Shown piece after piece: positions 1 through 8,465 of a stretch of 64,000 nt of DNA (position 1 is its first letter; each line of letters begins with the position of its first letter). The DNA is from Halorientalis persicus (GTDB lineage Archaea > Halobacteriota > Halobacteria > Halobacteriales > Haloarculaceae), in the NCBI RefSeq assembly GCF_900110215.1, contig NZ_FOCX01000008.1:62001-126000 (forward strand), in the 5' to 3' direction. The translations under genes and the position numbers were made by a program. The notes beneath the pieces were generated by a model that was not told the DNA's origin, ran no database searches, and was given only the letters and a program-made list of their open reading frames with translations.

Positions 1-120
1 GGGAGCGGGCTCACCGGGCGTCAGCGCCGCGTAGAAAAAGAGCGCGCCGGCCGCCAGCACCATCACGACCGTGGAGACGTATGTCGGGTCGGTCCACGAA
101 CTCGGGAACCCATCGGACAT
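1..120 (-). CDS. N-terminal part of a small membrane protein (runs off the window)
   Basis: An ATG at 120 reading leftwards opens a frame that is still open at base 1, so only the first 40 residues are seen. They begin MSDGFPSSWTDPTYVST and continue into one hydrophobic segment (roughly residues 17-32), followed by TPGEPAP. This looks like the N-terminus of a short haloarchaeal membrane protein. The C-terminus lies outside the window, so the family cannot be named. Confidence 0.5.
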   Translation of the reverse strand, partial: MSDGFPSSWTDPTYVSTVVMVLAAGALFFYAALTPGEPAP

Positions 121-299
121 AGCAGCCGGTGCCCTCGCCGCGTCAAAAAAGATACCGTCAGGGCACGGCCGAGCCCGGACGCGCCGCCCGAGGTCCGACC
201 CCTTACTCTCGCCGGACCGTAGCGTCCCCAGGCGACTGACGGATCGTCGTCTGACATGGTATGCTATGCAACAGGCCGATACCGTGGTGTGATATACCT

Positions 300-317
300 C
301 ACCTCACGAGTGAGGTG
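300..317. promoter_or_regulatory. Inverted repeat beside a TATA-like box
   Basis: CACCTCAC and GTGAGGTG form perfect 8-bp arms around a central GA. A TATA-like GATATACC lies just upstream at about 291-298. The repeat ends on the GTG proposed as the start of the small gene at 315, a position suited to a repressor operator on a leaderless transcript. The operator role is inferred from position only. Confidence 0.4.
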
Positions 318-503
318 TTGAACGAAGTCACGAACACGGTGCACAAACACGAGACGGGTAAGTCGGCGTTCCAGTCGGAGTATGGCGTCACGTACAATCT
401 CTCCGAGGACGACCTCCCGGTTCTCGGAACTATCGAGTCCGAGCTCGGTCCGGCGACGGTCAGCAAGTGCGGTCGGTGTTTCGACGACGCTGGCGGCCAC
501 TAG
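315..503 (+). CDS. Small hypothetical protein with a CxxC motif
   Basis: This 62-residue frame has clearly GC-biased third codon positions although its base composition is lower than that of its neighbours, which argues that it is translated. The C-terminus carries KCGRCFDDAGGH, a single CxxC followed by His that could be half of a zinc site. The GTG at 315 is chosen because the TATA-like box at about 291-298 lies inside the longer reading from the ATG at 261. GTG 315 and TTG 318 sit where a leaderless transcript would begin. The stop shares the bases CTAG with the stop of the presenilin-type protease on the other strand. I do not recognise the family. Confidence 0.45.
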   Translation: MLNEVTNTVHKHETGKSAFQSEYGVTYNLSEDDLPVLGTIESELGPATVSKCGRCFDDAGGH

Positions 504-1546
504 AGGAAGCCGGCGACTCCGAGCGCCTCCACCAGCGGGAGGCCGCTCGCGAGCGCGCCGACGAGATATCCCCCGATCACGCCCCCGTTGAGCAGTGGCA
601 GTCCTGCGTGAGCGCGCCCCTGCAGCACCATTCGCAACAGCACCGCCAGGCCGAGGAAGGTCCCGACCATCGCACCCAGCGCCGTGACCGGAATCACCAG
701 TCCCAGCGCGCCGACGGTCGGAACCGACGCCGGCGCGAAGAAGGCTGCGCTGGCGACCAGCACCGTTGGAATCACCGCGTCGCCGAGCCCGATGAACAGC
801 GCGTCTCGGTCCATGGGGTCCGCGTCGACGGCGTCGTCGGTCTCGTCGTCGTCCGGCCCGTCTGCGTCGGCCGCACCCGATTCGGTTCCTCCGTTGGCCG
901 CTGCCTCGCCCTCGACCTCGCCCGTGGGATCGGGCGTCTCTGCGTTCAGGAACGAGTACGAGAGCGTGAGGGGAACGACCAGCACGACCGGGACCTTGAG
1001 GTCCATCACGCCGGAGGCCAGCGTCAGCATATGTTCGGTGCCGTAGACGCTGATGGCGTCGTAGATGGCCAGTACGGCCAGCAAGAGTATGGCGGGCAGC
1101 AGCCCGAAACTGATCCCGAACAGGCCGGCCGCACCGGCCCCCATGACGACGCCGGACGCGTCGATGACGTACCACTCGGGATACAGCAGGAGGGCAGCCC
1201 CGAGCGCGAGGGCGGCCGCCACGGCCAGGACATTGAATCCCGCGACGGAGCGGACGTTCGGGACGACGACGCTGAACACGTACCACGAGAGATAGACCCC
1301 GGCGAAGACGACGAACGCCCGGATGAGCTGGTCCACGTTCAGTTTGATCGCCAGCAACATGAGGCCGGTGGCGATCAGGATCGCCGCCACGTAGACGACG
1401 GTGTTCGTCGGGTCGCTCGGGTCCTCGACGGCCTGGTAGCCGGCCGCCTCGAACGGCTGGACCAGCGCCAGCGCCCCCAACTGCACGAGCAGAAAGATCA
1501 GTCCGATGAATGCGCTCGCGACGAGCGCCCGCGTTCGCTGCTCCAT
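500..1546 (-). CDS. Presenilin-family intramembrane aspartyl protease (A22)
   Basis: This 348-residue polytopic membrane protein has about nine hydrophobic segments. It carries both catalytic signatures of the A22 family: YD at residues 162-163 within a transmembrane helix, and GLGD at 253-256. A PLL at 317-319 stands where the PAL motif is expected. Between the two catalytic helices lies a very acidic loop (about 201-246, rich in D, E and G), as expected for the presenilin N/C-terminal fragment boundary in a halophile. The family cleaves transmembrane helices of substrate proteins. The substrate here is unknown. Length and motif order match archaeal presenilin homologues. Confidence 0.88.
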   Translation of the reverse strand: MEQRTRALVASAFIGLIFLLVQLGALALVQPFEAAGYQAVEDPSDPTNTVVYVAAILIATGLMLLAIKLNVDQLIRAFVVFAGVYLSWYVFSVVVPNVRSVAGFNVLAVAAALALGAALLLYPEWYVIDASGVVMGAGAAGLFGISFGLLPAILLLAVLAIYDAISVYGTEHMLTLASGVMDLKVPVVLVVPLTLSYSFLNAETPDPTGEVEGEAAANGGTESGAADADGPDDDETDDAVDADPMDRDALFIGLGDAVIPTVLVASAAFFAPASVPTVGALGLVIPVTALGAMVGTFLGLAVLLRMVLQGRAHAGLPLLNGGVIGGYLVGALASGLPLVEALGVAGFL

Positions 1547-1633
1547 ACCGGCCCCACGCCCGTCTCCCGTTTCAGGATTGCGAAGGCGGTGTCCAGAGGC
1601 TCCACAGGAAAAGCGGTGTCCACGGTCGAGCAG

Positions 1634-3817
1634 TCACCGTGATAGTTCTATTCTGACGACGTTACCGGCTGGCGAACCTTCCTCGACGGTGATGGCCCCA
1701 CCCGACCGAGTGACGATCAAGTTGACGAGCCACAACCCGAGCCCGCTCCCATGATACAGCGGCGTTTGCTCCGTCTCATCTACCAGTACGTTCCGCTCTA
1801 CCTCCGGGATCGGTGGCCCGTTGTCGGCGATGTCGATGTGAACAGTCTCGTCGGTGTGGGTCACAGTGACCGTGACCTCGGGTGACGGCGAGTCGTTGTG
1901 GACGATTGCGTTCGTAACGAGTTCTCCGATCGCCTGGTCGAACTGTTTCGTTGCCTGCACGGTCACCGTTTCGGAACAGTCGACAGCGATCTCCGCGTCC
2001 GGATAGCCCGATGTAACAGTCGAAACGACGGACTGGAGATGATCACGGATCTGAATCTCCTCCAGCGTTGGTTCCTCACGCAACAGCTCCGTTATCTTCC
2101 GTTCCTTTTCAGCCAGTTCGACCAGTTGGTCGCTCGTATCGATGATCTTGCCGGCGGAGGCGCCAACCTCATCCGACGCCTCGTACTGAATCGCCTCGGC
2201 CTGCCCTCGTATTACGTTCATATCGTTCCGCAGATTGTGCCGTAACACCCGATCGAGGACCGCTAACTGCTCTTGACGGTGCTTTCGGTCGGTTACGTCC
2301 TGATGGAATTGAATGAAGTTCACGACGTCACCAGCATCGTTTTTCACCGGCGCGATTTCGAGATGGTTCCAAAACTCCGTGCCGTCCTTCCGATAGTACC
2401 GCAGATCCATCGAGATCGGCTCTTCGGCGTCGACCGCCGTCCGGATGCTGGCAATCTTCTCCGGGTCAGTGTTCTCGCCCTGGAGGAACCGACAGTTCTC
2501 CCCGAGGACCTCCTCCCGTGTGTAGCCCGTCATCGCCACGAACGCCTCGTTCACGTAGATCAGCGGGTTGTCCGCTCGCTCGGGATCGGAGATACTGATA
2601 CCGACTGGCGCTTCGTCGATCGCATACCGTCGCCGTTTGAGTGTCTCCTCTCGCTCTTTGCGCTCCGTAATGTCGTCCTGGATCGCCACGTAGGCGTGGA
2701 TGTCGTCACCGTCGGACACCGGTGCGATCGTCTGCATCGCCGTGTACTTCTCGCCGTTCTGTCGGCGGTCGACGATCTCCGCTTCCCACACGTCGCCCGA
2801 CTTGAGGGTCTCCCAGAGCTCCTCGAAGTACGCGTCCGGCATTTCGCCGGAGTTCAACACGTGTGGCGTCTCACCGACGACCTCCGCCTGGGTGTATCCG
2901 GTTAGCTCCTCGAACGCCGGGTTGACGTATTCGATCGTTCCGTCCGGATCGGTAATGAAGATCGCGTGACCGGCGGATTCGACCGCCTGCTCGATTCGCT
3001 GGAGCTCGCGTTCGCGTTCTTTGCGCTCGGTGATCTCCTGGATCGTCCCTCGAACGCGAGTCAGCTCCCCCTCCTCGTACTGTGGCTCTCCACGTGTCCG
3101 AACCCACCGGTAGTTGTCTTCCGCATCGATGAGCCGAACTTCGACATCGTAAGGCTCCTCCGCCTCGATGGCCCTCTCGAATGCTTCTTCGATGATCGGT
3201 CGGTCCTCGGGGTGGTAATACTCGAAGCTCAGTTCCGGAGATAGCGTCACGTCGTCCGGGAGCGCGTGGATGCGATACACTTCGTCGGTCCACAACAGCT
3301 CTCCAGCGTCGACATCGTACTCCCAGGCACCCACGTTTGCGATGTCTTGAGCCTTCTCGAACAGATCGACCTGCCGTTCGAGTTCTTGCTCTCGCTCCCA
3401 CAACGTGAGTGATTGCTCTCGGAGGCGAAGTAACGCCGACAGCCGCCAGTGGAGTTCTGCCTGCTGAATCGGCAAGGAGACGATTTCGTCGATCGCTTCC
3501 GTAACGACGCTGTCCGCTAGCTTGCCGGCGTCCGTGTCGATGACGTCGGCCCCTGACTCCGGAACCAACAGGAGATACGGGAGCAAGACCGGGGCTGCCG
3601 CCGTTTTCTTCACCCGCAACGCGTCGAGATTCTCCCGAAAAGCCCCGTTGTCCATGATGCACACGTCGAACTCGGTTTCGTCGATACTCTCCGCTAACGC
3701 CGCGATCTCGTAGGCGGGGTGTTCCTCGAGCCACTCGACGAGCAACTGGCGATTCCCTGTCTCCGAAACGAGCGGGAGAACACGGCTCTGTGAGTCGGGG
3801 ACGTCTCTAGGAGCCAT
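1634..3817 (-). CDS. PAS-PAS-LOV sensor histidine kinase
   Basis: The 727-residue protein has no membrane segment. Domain order: a receiver-like domain (about 12-118, with the Asp of FDVCIMD near 56), PAS (about 152-266), PAS (about 275-387), a LOV-type PAS (about 395-512), an H-box with His527 in LRHNLRND, and a HATPase_c domain (N-box near 632-641, DNGPPIP near 665, GSGLGLWLV near 690). The third PAS holds GENCRFLQG with Cys442, the flavin-adduct cysteine motif of LOV photoreceptors, followed by FWN and HQDVT. The gene overlaps the upstream kinase by 11 bp and is the last of three overlapping genes headed by KaiC. Blue-light sensing is inferred from the motif. Confidence 0.88.
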   Translation of the reverse strand: MAPRDVPDSQSRVLPLVSETGNRQLLVEWLEEHPAYEIAALAESIDETEFDVCIMDNGAFRENLDALRVKKTAAAPVLLPYLLLVPESGADVIDTDAGKLADSVVTEAIDEIVSLPIQQAELHWRLSALLRLREQSLTLWEREQELERQVDLFEKAQDIANVGAWEYDVDAGELLWTDEVYRIHALPDDVTLSPELSFEYYHPEDRPIIEEAFERAIEAEEPYDVEVRLIDAEDNYRWVRTRGEPQYEEGELTRVRGTIQEITERKERERELQRIEQAVESAGHAIFITDPDGTIEYVNPAFEELTGYTQAEVVGETPHVLNSGEMPDAYFEELWETLKSGDVWEAEIVDRRQNGEKYTAMQTIAPVSDGDDIHAYVAIQDDITERKEREETLKRRRYAIDEAPVGISISDPERADNPLIYVNEAFVAMTGYTREEVLGENCRFLQGENTDPEKIASIRTAVDAEEPISMDLRYYRKDGTEFWNHLEIAPVKNDAGDVVNFIQFHQDVTDRKHRQEQLAVLDRVLRHNLRNDMNVIRGQAEAIQYEASDEVGASAGKIIDTSDQLVELAEKERKITELLREEPTLEEIQIRDHLQSVVSTVTSGYPDAEIAVDCSETVTVQATKQFDQAIGELVTNAIVHNDSPSPEVTVTVTHTDETVHIDIADNGPPIPEVERNVLVDETEQTPLYHGSGLGLWLVNLIVTRSGGAITVEEGSPAGNVVRIELSR

Positions 3818-4952
3818 CGTCGGCGATATTCACCTCGGTTACTGACTCTTTCGGGAGTTCGACTTCGATGCTAGCCCCGCCCAACTCAGCATCACCGATC
3901 CTGACTGCGCCGCCATACTGCGTGAGCAGTGTATCGACGAGGTACAGACCGAGTCCCGCACCCGGATGGTCGAGCCCCTGCTCCGTTCGGCCCAAGACGG
4001 CGTCCCGATGACGCTGTGGGATGCCTGGCCCATTGTCGGCGACCGTAACCGTAACCGTCTCAGCGTACTCCAGGACAGTAACTTCTACTCGGGGTGTGTC
4101 GCTGTCGTTGTGTTGCACTGCGTTGTTCAGTAGGTTTCTGAACACCGACGCGAGCAGGTCGTTTGCACGGACGTATACTCGTGGGATCTCACGAGTGATC
4201 ACGAAATCGGCATCCTCGAAGGTCGTGCGGCGTTTGGTGAGTTCGTTGGTCACGACACTCTCGAGATCCACCGCCTGTAAGTCCGGATCACCAGCCGTCT
4301 GGAGTGTCTCGACGAACTCCCGTACGGCCTTCGTGAGATCCACGACGTGTTGACTGCTGTCTCGAATCCGTTGGCGTATCTGGTTACCCTCCTCGTCAGT
4401 GTTCTCTGCGAGGTGTTCGGTCCAGCCGCTGACGACGTTCATCTCGTTACGGATATCGTGTCGAGTGATTCGGTTCAACAACAGGAGCTGCTCTGTCTTG
4501 CGTTCTAGTGCCACCGACTGGGCTCTAATGCGGGTGAGCGTTTCGAGTCGCCTCCGTAACTCCGCAGTGTCGATCGGTGTTGGCAGTACTTCATCGACGA
4601 ATTGCCAGACCTTCGACCCCATCTCGGGCCGGCCCAGAGTATCGAGTGGTGCGTCGTCGGTGCCAGTACTCACGAGAAGGACCGGCAGGAAGGCGCTCGC
4701 GTCATTCTTTCGTTCTCGAATCACCGTTTCGTACTCACGAAGCGAGCGCTCGTCGAGGATGCCAACATCGAAATCAGTATCTGCGAGTCCAGCGTTGTCC
4801 CCCGATATCACTTCGTACCGCTCCTGTTTTCGTAGCCAGTCGGCGAGCACACGCTGATTGCCGGTATGCGAGAGTGTCGACAAAATCCGGACTGGTGACA
4901 ACTCTATTTCGGGTCTGTTGGCGGGAGGGGAGTCCCGCGACTCACGTCTCAT
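3807..4952 (-). CDS. Histidine kinase with receiver-like N-terminus
   Basis: The 381-residue soluble protein has an N-terminal receiver-like domain (about 20-130, with FDVGILD) and a HisKA-type H-box at His165 (ITRHDIRNEMN). A HATPase_c domain follows, with N-box NLLNNAVQHN, DNGPGIP near 306 and GAGLGLYLV near 331. Its N-terminus is paralogous to that of the downstream LOV kinase: both share TGN followed by LxxWL. The ATG at 4952 is preferred over the one at 5024 because it gives an 11-bp overlap with the KaiC stop, the same overlap this gene has with its downstream partner. It probably acts with KaiC in signalling. Confidence 0.87.
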   Translation of the reverse strand: MRRESRDSPPANRPEIELSPVRILSTLSHTGNQRVLADWLRKQERYEVISGDNAGLADTDFDVGILDERSLREYETVIRERKNDASAFLPVLLVSTGTDDAPLDTLGRPEMGSKVWQFVDEVLPTPIDTAELRRRLETLTRIRAQSVALERKTEQLLLLNRITRHDIRNEMNVVSGWTEHLAENTDEEGNQIRQRIRDSSQHVVDLTKAVREFVETLQTAGDPDLQAVDLESVVTNELTKRRTTFEDADFVITREIPRVYVRANDLLASVFRNLLNNAVQHNDSDTPRVEVTVLEYAETVTVTVADNGPGIPQRHRDAVLGRTEQGLDHPGAGLGLYLVDTLLTQYGGAVRIGDAELGGASIEVELPKESVTEVNIADDGS

Positions 4953-6435
4953 CGTCGTCCCACCCCGGTGTGCCGGTGAGAATTCCTCGGAGTTCCGGGA
5001 GCGATTCACCGACGCGCAGTCCATGCCCAGTAATCTCTAGCTCTCGGAGCTGGTTCTCGTAGTCGCTGGTGCGCATCTTGAGGACCCCGATCACCTTCCG
5101 GAGTGTGCCCTTGTATTCGACGTGACGCAGGACGACGATACTATCGGCAAGATAGCTCATCCCCTGATCCGTCGCGCGGAACTCACCGGTGATCTCATGG
5201 ACCTCGTTCGTGACGAGACCGGTCACACCCATGTTTCGGAGATACCGTCCGATCTTGACGAGGTGTCGCATGGGCTCGGCACCGACGCCGCGAAGCGACT
5301 GTTCGAAGCCGCTGGTCCCGTCGATCATCACGATCTCCGCGTCGTTGTCCTCGACTTCCGTTCGGATGTGGTGGGTAAACTCGTCGATCGTGAGTTCCTC
5401 CGGCCCGATCACCTCCACTTTGAGCGTTCCCTGATCGATCATGTCGGTGATGGGGATGTTGACGGCTTCTGCACGCTCGAAGAGGGTCTGTGTATCCTCC
5501 TCGAAGCTGTACAGGACCGACCGTTGCCCCCGTCCAGCGGCCTCTTTCATGAACTGGAGTCCAGTCGTGGTCTTTCCGACGCCCGTCGGGCCGCTCAGAA
5601 ATGTAATCGTCCCAGTGGTGAGACCACCCGACAGAAGCGAGTCCAGTTCGGGGACGCCGGAAGACAGTTTCGCCGACGTGTCTTCGCGTTCGTGGCGGTT
5701 TGGATCGAGACGTGTCCACACTCGCATCCCATCGTCGGTGATCCGGAGCGTGTGGTGGCCAGACCTGACGGATGAACCACGGAACTTCGAGACGTGGATC
5801 GTCCGGCGACCCGAATCGTCCTCCATGCTGACGACGGCATCGACCAAAAACTGGAGGTCGTCGTCGGGCATCGATTCAGCGGCCTGCGATGTGAGTATGA
5901 CCGTCGCACCCTCGGCTTTGAGGAAATTCACGAGACCGAGGATCTGCGAGCGGAACTGGTGCTGGTCGGGCGCGAGATACCGGAACTCGGTGACGGGATC
6001 GACGACCACACGATCCGGGCCGATCTCCTCGATCTCTGTACGGATGTTTTCGACGAGCGACGGTGTCTCTACGTCACCGGACTCGAACAGGGTGTACGTC
6101 TCCTCGCCCTGAAACTGGTCGCCGGAGGCCGAGAGATTGAGGAAGCTGAGCCCGTCGATATCGAAGCCGAAACGTCGGCCGGTGTCTCGAATGTAGGCTT
6201 CAGGCTCACCGAGATTGATGTACAGCCCAGTCTCACCAGCATCGAGGCCAGCGGCAAGGAAGTGCAACGAAAAGATCGACTTGCCTGACCCGGGTGGACC
6301 GCGCACGAGGGTGGCAGTTTCAGGTAGGTAACCGCCACCGAGAACATCATCCATACCCGGAACCCCCGTCGAAATCCGTTCCTGACTATGGATATCATCT
6401 GACATCACATGGTGAGTCAGGTTTTGGTTACTCAT
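4942..6435 (-). CDS. KaiC-like double-domain RecA ATPase
   Basis: Two tandem KaiC/RecA domains are present. From the ATG at 6435, Walker A motifs lie at about 46-53 (GPPGSGKS) and 282-289 (GPTGVGKT). The second domain keeps the catalytic Glu pair (FEE, about 312-313), while the first has GE in that place. The C-terminal segment aligns with the cyanobacterial KaiC phosphosite loop: T and S are kept, but a Tyr stands where KaiC T432 would be. No KaiA or KaiB is nearby. It heads an overlapping operon with two histidine kinases, suggesting an ATPase-based signalling module, not necessarily a clock. A TATA-like GTTATCA about 28 bp upstream supports this start. ATGs at 6456 and 6405 are alternatives. 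Confidence 0.9.
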   Translation of the reverse strand: MSNQNLTHHVMSDDIHSQERISTGVPGMDDVLGGGYLPETATLVRGPPGSGKSIFSLHFLAAGLDAGETGLYINLGEPEAYIRDTGRRFGFDIDGLSFLNLSASGDQFQGEETYTLFESGDVETPSLVENIRTEIEEIGPDRVVVDPVTEFRYLAPDQHQFRSQILGLVNFLKAEGATVILTSQAAESMPDDDLQFLVDAVVSMEDDSGRRTIHVSKFRGSSVRSGHHTLRITDDGMRVWTRLDPNRHEREDTSAKLSSGVPELDSLLSGGLTTGTITFLSGPTGVGKTTTGLQFMKEAAGRGQRSVLYSFEEDTQTLFERAEAVNIPITDMIDQGTLKVEVIGPEELTIDEFTHHIRTEVEDNDAEIVMIDGTSGFEQSLRGVGAEPMRHLVKIGRYLRNMGVTGLVTNEVHEITGEFRATDQGMSYLADSIVVLRHVEYKGTLRKVIGVLKMRTSDYENQLRELEITGHGLRVGESLPELRGILTGTPGWDDDET

Positions 6436-6730
6436 ATCCCTTCTCTCGTTTTTCAACCTTTGATAACTGCCATACTGACAACTGATTGGTCATAAACCCG
6501 AATCTCGCATCCCTCGACCAGCAAATTTCGACTGGTTCGACGAGACGACTGATTTTTCTCCGACCACGACCGTCGATGGGTGTGATCCGTGCGCAAGCAA
6601 TATGCTAGTTCAAATTATACTATATCGGGTTATACATTCTGGATCCTCCTCCTGTATCTAGAACGCGGTTGCTGATCCGCAGTGATCGAGTGTGACGTGC
6701 GTTACCGCACCAATAGCGCAACGACGCAAT
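6436..6730. other. Intergenic stretch of low GC upstream of the KaiC gene
   Basis: About 295 bp without a convincing gene. It is much more AT-rich than its surroundings, especially around 6600-6660. It holds the leader side of the KaiC gene (TATA-like GTTATCA on the minus strand at about 6459-6467, and TTTATGA at about 6490). I see no structured RNA or insertion element. Confidence 0.5.
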
Positions 6731-6958
6731 TCACCGTGCGTACAGCGCCGTCCCCAGTAGCGTCGGCAGGCGAACCGCTTCGTCGGTCGAGACGGCCACG
6801 TACGGCTGGTCGACGGGGCCGAACACGTCCACGACCCGGCCGATTTCGTCTAAGTTCTCGTCGACGACGGTCGTCCCGAAGTCCGGGTGGCCGTCGTCGG
6901 GCGAGCGAACGACCGCGAGTCCCTGGGCTGTGCGGACGACCTCGCCGATGCGTTGCAT
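6731..6958 (-). CDS. H/ACA RNP component Gar1
   Basis: A 75-residue protein beginning MQRIGEVVRTAQGLAVVR. It has the Gar1 beta-barrel pattern, including VDENLDEIGRVVDVFGPV followed by PYVAV. Gar1 binds the Cbf5 pseudouridine synthase in box H/ACA RNPs that guide rRNA pseudouridylation. The ATG at 6958 fits the usual start of the family. A GTG at 6964 overlapping the SRP19 stop is also possible. It follows SRP19 by only a few bases, so the two are probably co-transcribed. Confidence 0.87.
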   Translation of the reverse strand: MQRIGEVVRTAQGLAVVRSPDDGHPDFGTTVVDENLDEIGRVVDVFGPVDQPYVAVSTDEAVRLPTLLGTALYAR

Positions 6959-6960
6959 AC

Positions 6961-7239
6961 TCACGAGCGGATCACGTCGAGGTAGGCCGCGACCGCGCCC
7001 AGCAGGTCGCTCTTGGTCGCGTCGTCGGCGTCCTTGACGAGGACGCGACCGCGCGGTTCGAACTCCCGGGAGTACTGTTTGTCCCGCTCGATGACGGCGT
7101 CGTAACCCACCTGTTGGACCGCCTGTGCAATCTCGTCGACGGTCGGCTCGGGGACCGCCTGCTCCAGATTGACCCGTCGACCCTCGGCGCGCGTCAGCTC
7201 CGCGTCGAGGTACGCGGGCCAGATGACGTTTTCGACCAT
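6961..7239 (-). CDS. Signal recognition particle 19 kDa protein
   Basis: This 92-residue protein carries the SRP19 signature near its start ([19 protein letters not shown]). SRP19 binds 7S RNA and helps load SRP54, allowing co-translational targeting of membrane proteins. The length is normal for archaeal SRP19. It is directly followed by Gar1, so two RNA-binding RNP proteins share one transcription unit. Confidence 0.92.
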   Translation of the reverse strand: MVENVIWPAYLDAELTRAEGRRVNLEQAVPEPTVDEIAQAVQQVGYDAVIERDKQYSREFEPRGRVLVKDADDATKSDLLGAVAAYLDVIRS

Positions 7240-7285
7240 ACTCGCCTCTGGCCGGGCCGTCGGTAAGGACTTTTCCGTCCAGCTT

Positions 7286-8404
7286 TCACGACCGACACAC
7301 GGCGACCAGCGCCGCCGCGATCACTGCGAGAACGGCGACCGCCGCGCCGAAGCCCGGTCCGTTCGCGGAGGTCGTTCCGACTGTCGTTTGGTTCGGGGTC
7401 GACACGTCAGACGCGTTCACCGTGCGGTTGGCCTCGGCCAGTTCCTCGGGGTACCAGGTCTTGGCGAGTTGTGTCAGCGGAATCGCCACGCGGGGCCCGG
7501 GCTGGTTGATGTAGCTGTAATCGAGCGCGATGGTCTGATTTTGCTGGACCGCGGTCGTGTCGTTGTACGGCGTGCCCTCGGGAAGGCTGTAGTCGTCCGG
7601 GTAGACGATCCACTCGGGGTTCCGGTCGATCACGATCTCGTCGTTGAGTTCCTTGTACCCCTCCAGTCCGGCCTCGGCGGCGACGTTTTCCCCGCCGGCG
7701 GTCTCGATGGCGTCGTGAATGTGTGTTCCCGTGCCGGTCGTGAAGCCGAAGAAGGTGTAGAGCACGGACGGTCGGTCGGTCGCGTTGGCGTGGGCCGCCC
7801 GTGTGCGTTCGACCGTGAGCCGGAACTCGTTGGCCGCCTCGCGTGCCGATTCACAGGACCCGACCAGCCGGCCGGTAGTCTCGACGTTCCGCGCGATTCC
7901 GTCCAGCGACTCCACGCCGGCGAAGTGATACACCGTCAGCCCGGCGTCGCGGAGCGATTCGACGGTCTCGGGGTCGGAGACGTTCGCCGCCAGCACGAGA
8001 TCGGGCTGGGCCCCGACGACCTTCTCGACGACGCCCTCGCCGCTCACGTCCGTCTTGTCGCCTCGGTCGTCAAGATACGACGTGTACTGGTTCACCGGCA
8101 GCCCGACGACCCGATCCTGCGCGCCGATCTCCCAGAGGATCTGGGCGTCGCTGGGCTGGAGCGCGACGACATCCATGTCTTCGGATCGTTCGACGGTGAC
8201 CTCGGTTCCGGTCACGTCCGTCATCGTCACCTCACCGGTGCAACTTTGCTGTGTCACCGCCGCCGAAACGGAGGTCCCGTCGACGGCCGACTCGGCGCCT
8301 ACCGGATTGCCGGCCGACGCTGATCCGCCAGCCACCACGCCGGTCACCGCGAATCCGCCGACGACCAGCACCACCACCGCGAGAACGAGTGTTCGTGTGT
8401 TCAT
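7286..8404 (-). CDS. btuF: BtuF-like cobalamin-binding protein with PGF-CTERM anchor
   Basis: The 372-residue secreted protein has an N-terminal signal or anchor segment (about 5-28), a periplasmic-binding fold of the BtuF/FepB class (motifs such as DRVVGLPVN and [18 protein letters not shown]), a Ser/Thr/Asn-rich region, and a C-terminal PGF motif followed by a hydrophobic helix and CRS (PGF-CTERM, an archaeosortase-processed anchor). The ATG at 8404 lies about 30 bp from a TATA-like box, fitting a leaderless mRNA. Longer upstream readings cross the promoter and the neighbouring gene. It is divergent from btuC and btuD and should capture corrinoid outside the cell. A different metal-chelate substrate remains possible. 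Confidence 0.88.
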   Translation of the reverse strand: MNTRTLVLAVVVLVVGGFAVTGVVAGGSASAGNPVGAESAVDGTSVSAAVTQQSCTGEVTMTDVTGTEVTVERSEDMDVVALQPSDAQILWEIGAQDRVVGLPVNQYTSYLDDRGDKTDVSGEGVVEKVVGAQPDLVLAANVSDPETVESLRDAGLTVYHFAGVESLDGIARNVETTGRLVGSCESAREAANEFRLTVERTRAAHANATDRPSVLYTFFGFTTGTGTHIHDAIETAGGENVAAEAGLEGYKELNDEIVIDRNPEWIVYPDDYSLPEGTPYNDTTAVQQNQTIALDYSYINQPGPRVAIPLTQLAKTWYPEELAEANRTVNASDVSTPNQTTVGTTSANGPGFGAAVAVLAVIAAALVAVCRS

Positions 8405-8428
8405 CTGGGTCAGCCTCAGTCGGTATCC

Positions 8429-8438
8429 AATAAGTATT
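8429..8438. promoter_or_regulatory. Shared TATA-like element between btuF and btuC
   Basis: AATAAGTATT is nearly self-complementary and is the only AT-rich block in the 61-bp divergent gap. Its centre is about 30 bp from the btuF ATG and about 33 bp from the btuC ATG. It could therefore serve as the core promoter for both directions with leaderless transcripts. Confidence 0.5.
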
Positions 8439-8465
8439 TGCCTACTCCAATCCAGCTTGAAGAGT

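Noticed and set aside
264-1286. Long Arg-rich reading frame opposite/within the presenilin-type gene region
   Set aside because: Its composition (very high Arg, Gly) is that of a shifted frame of a GC-rich gene, and the A22 motifs lie in the other frame.
6480-6560. Inverted repeat around CGACCAG and CTGGTTCG
   Set aside because: The arms need a gap and a mismatch to pair; no gene is positioned to use it.
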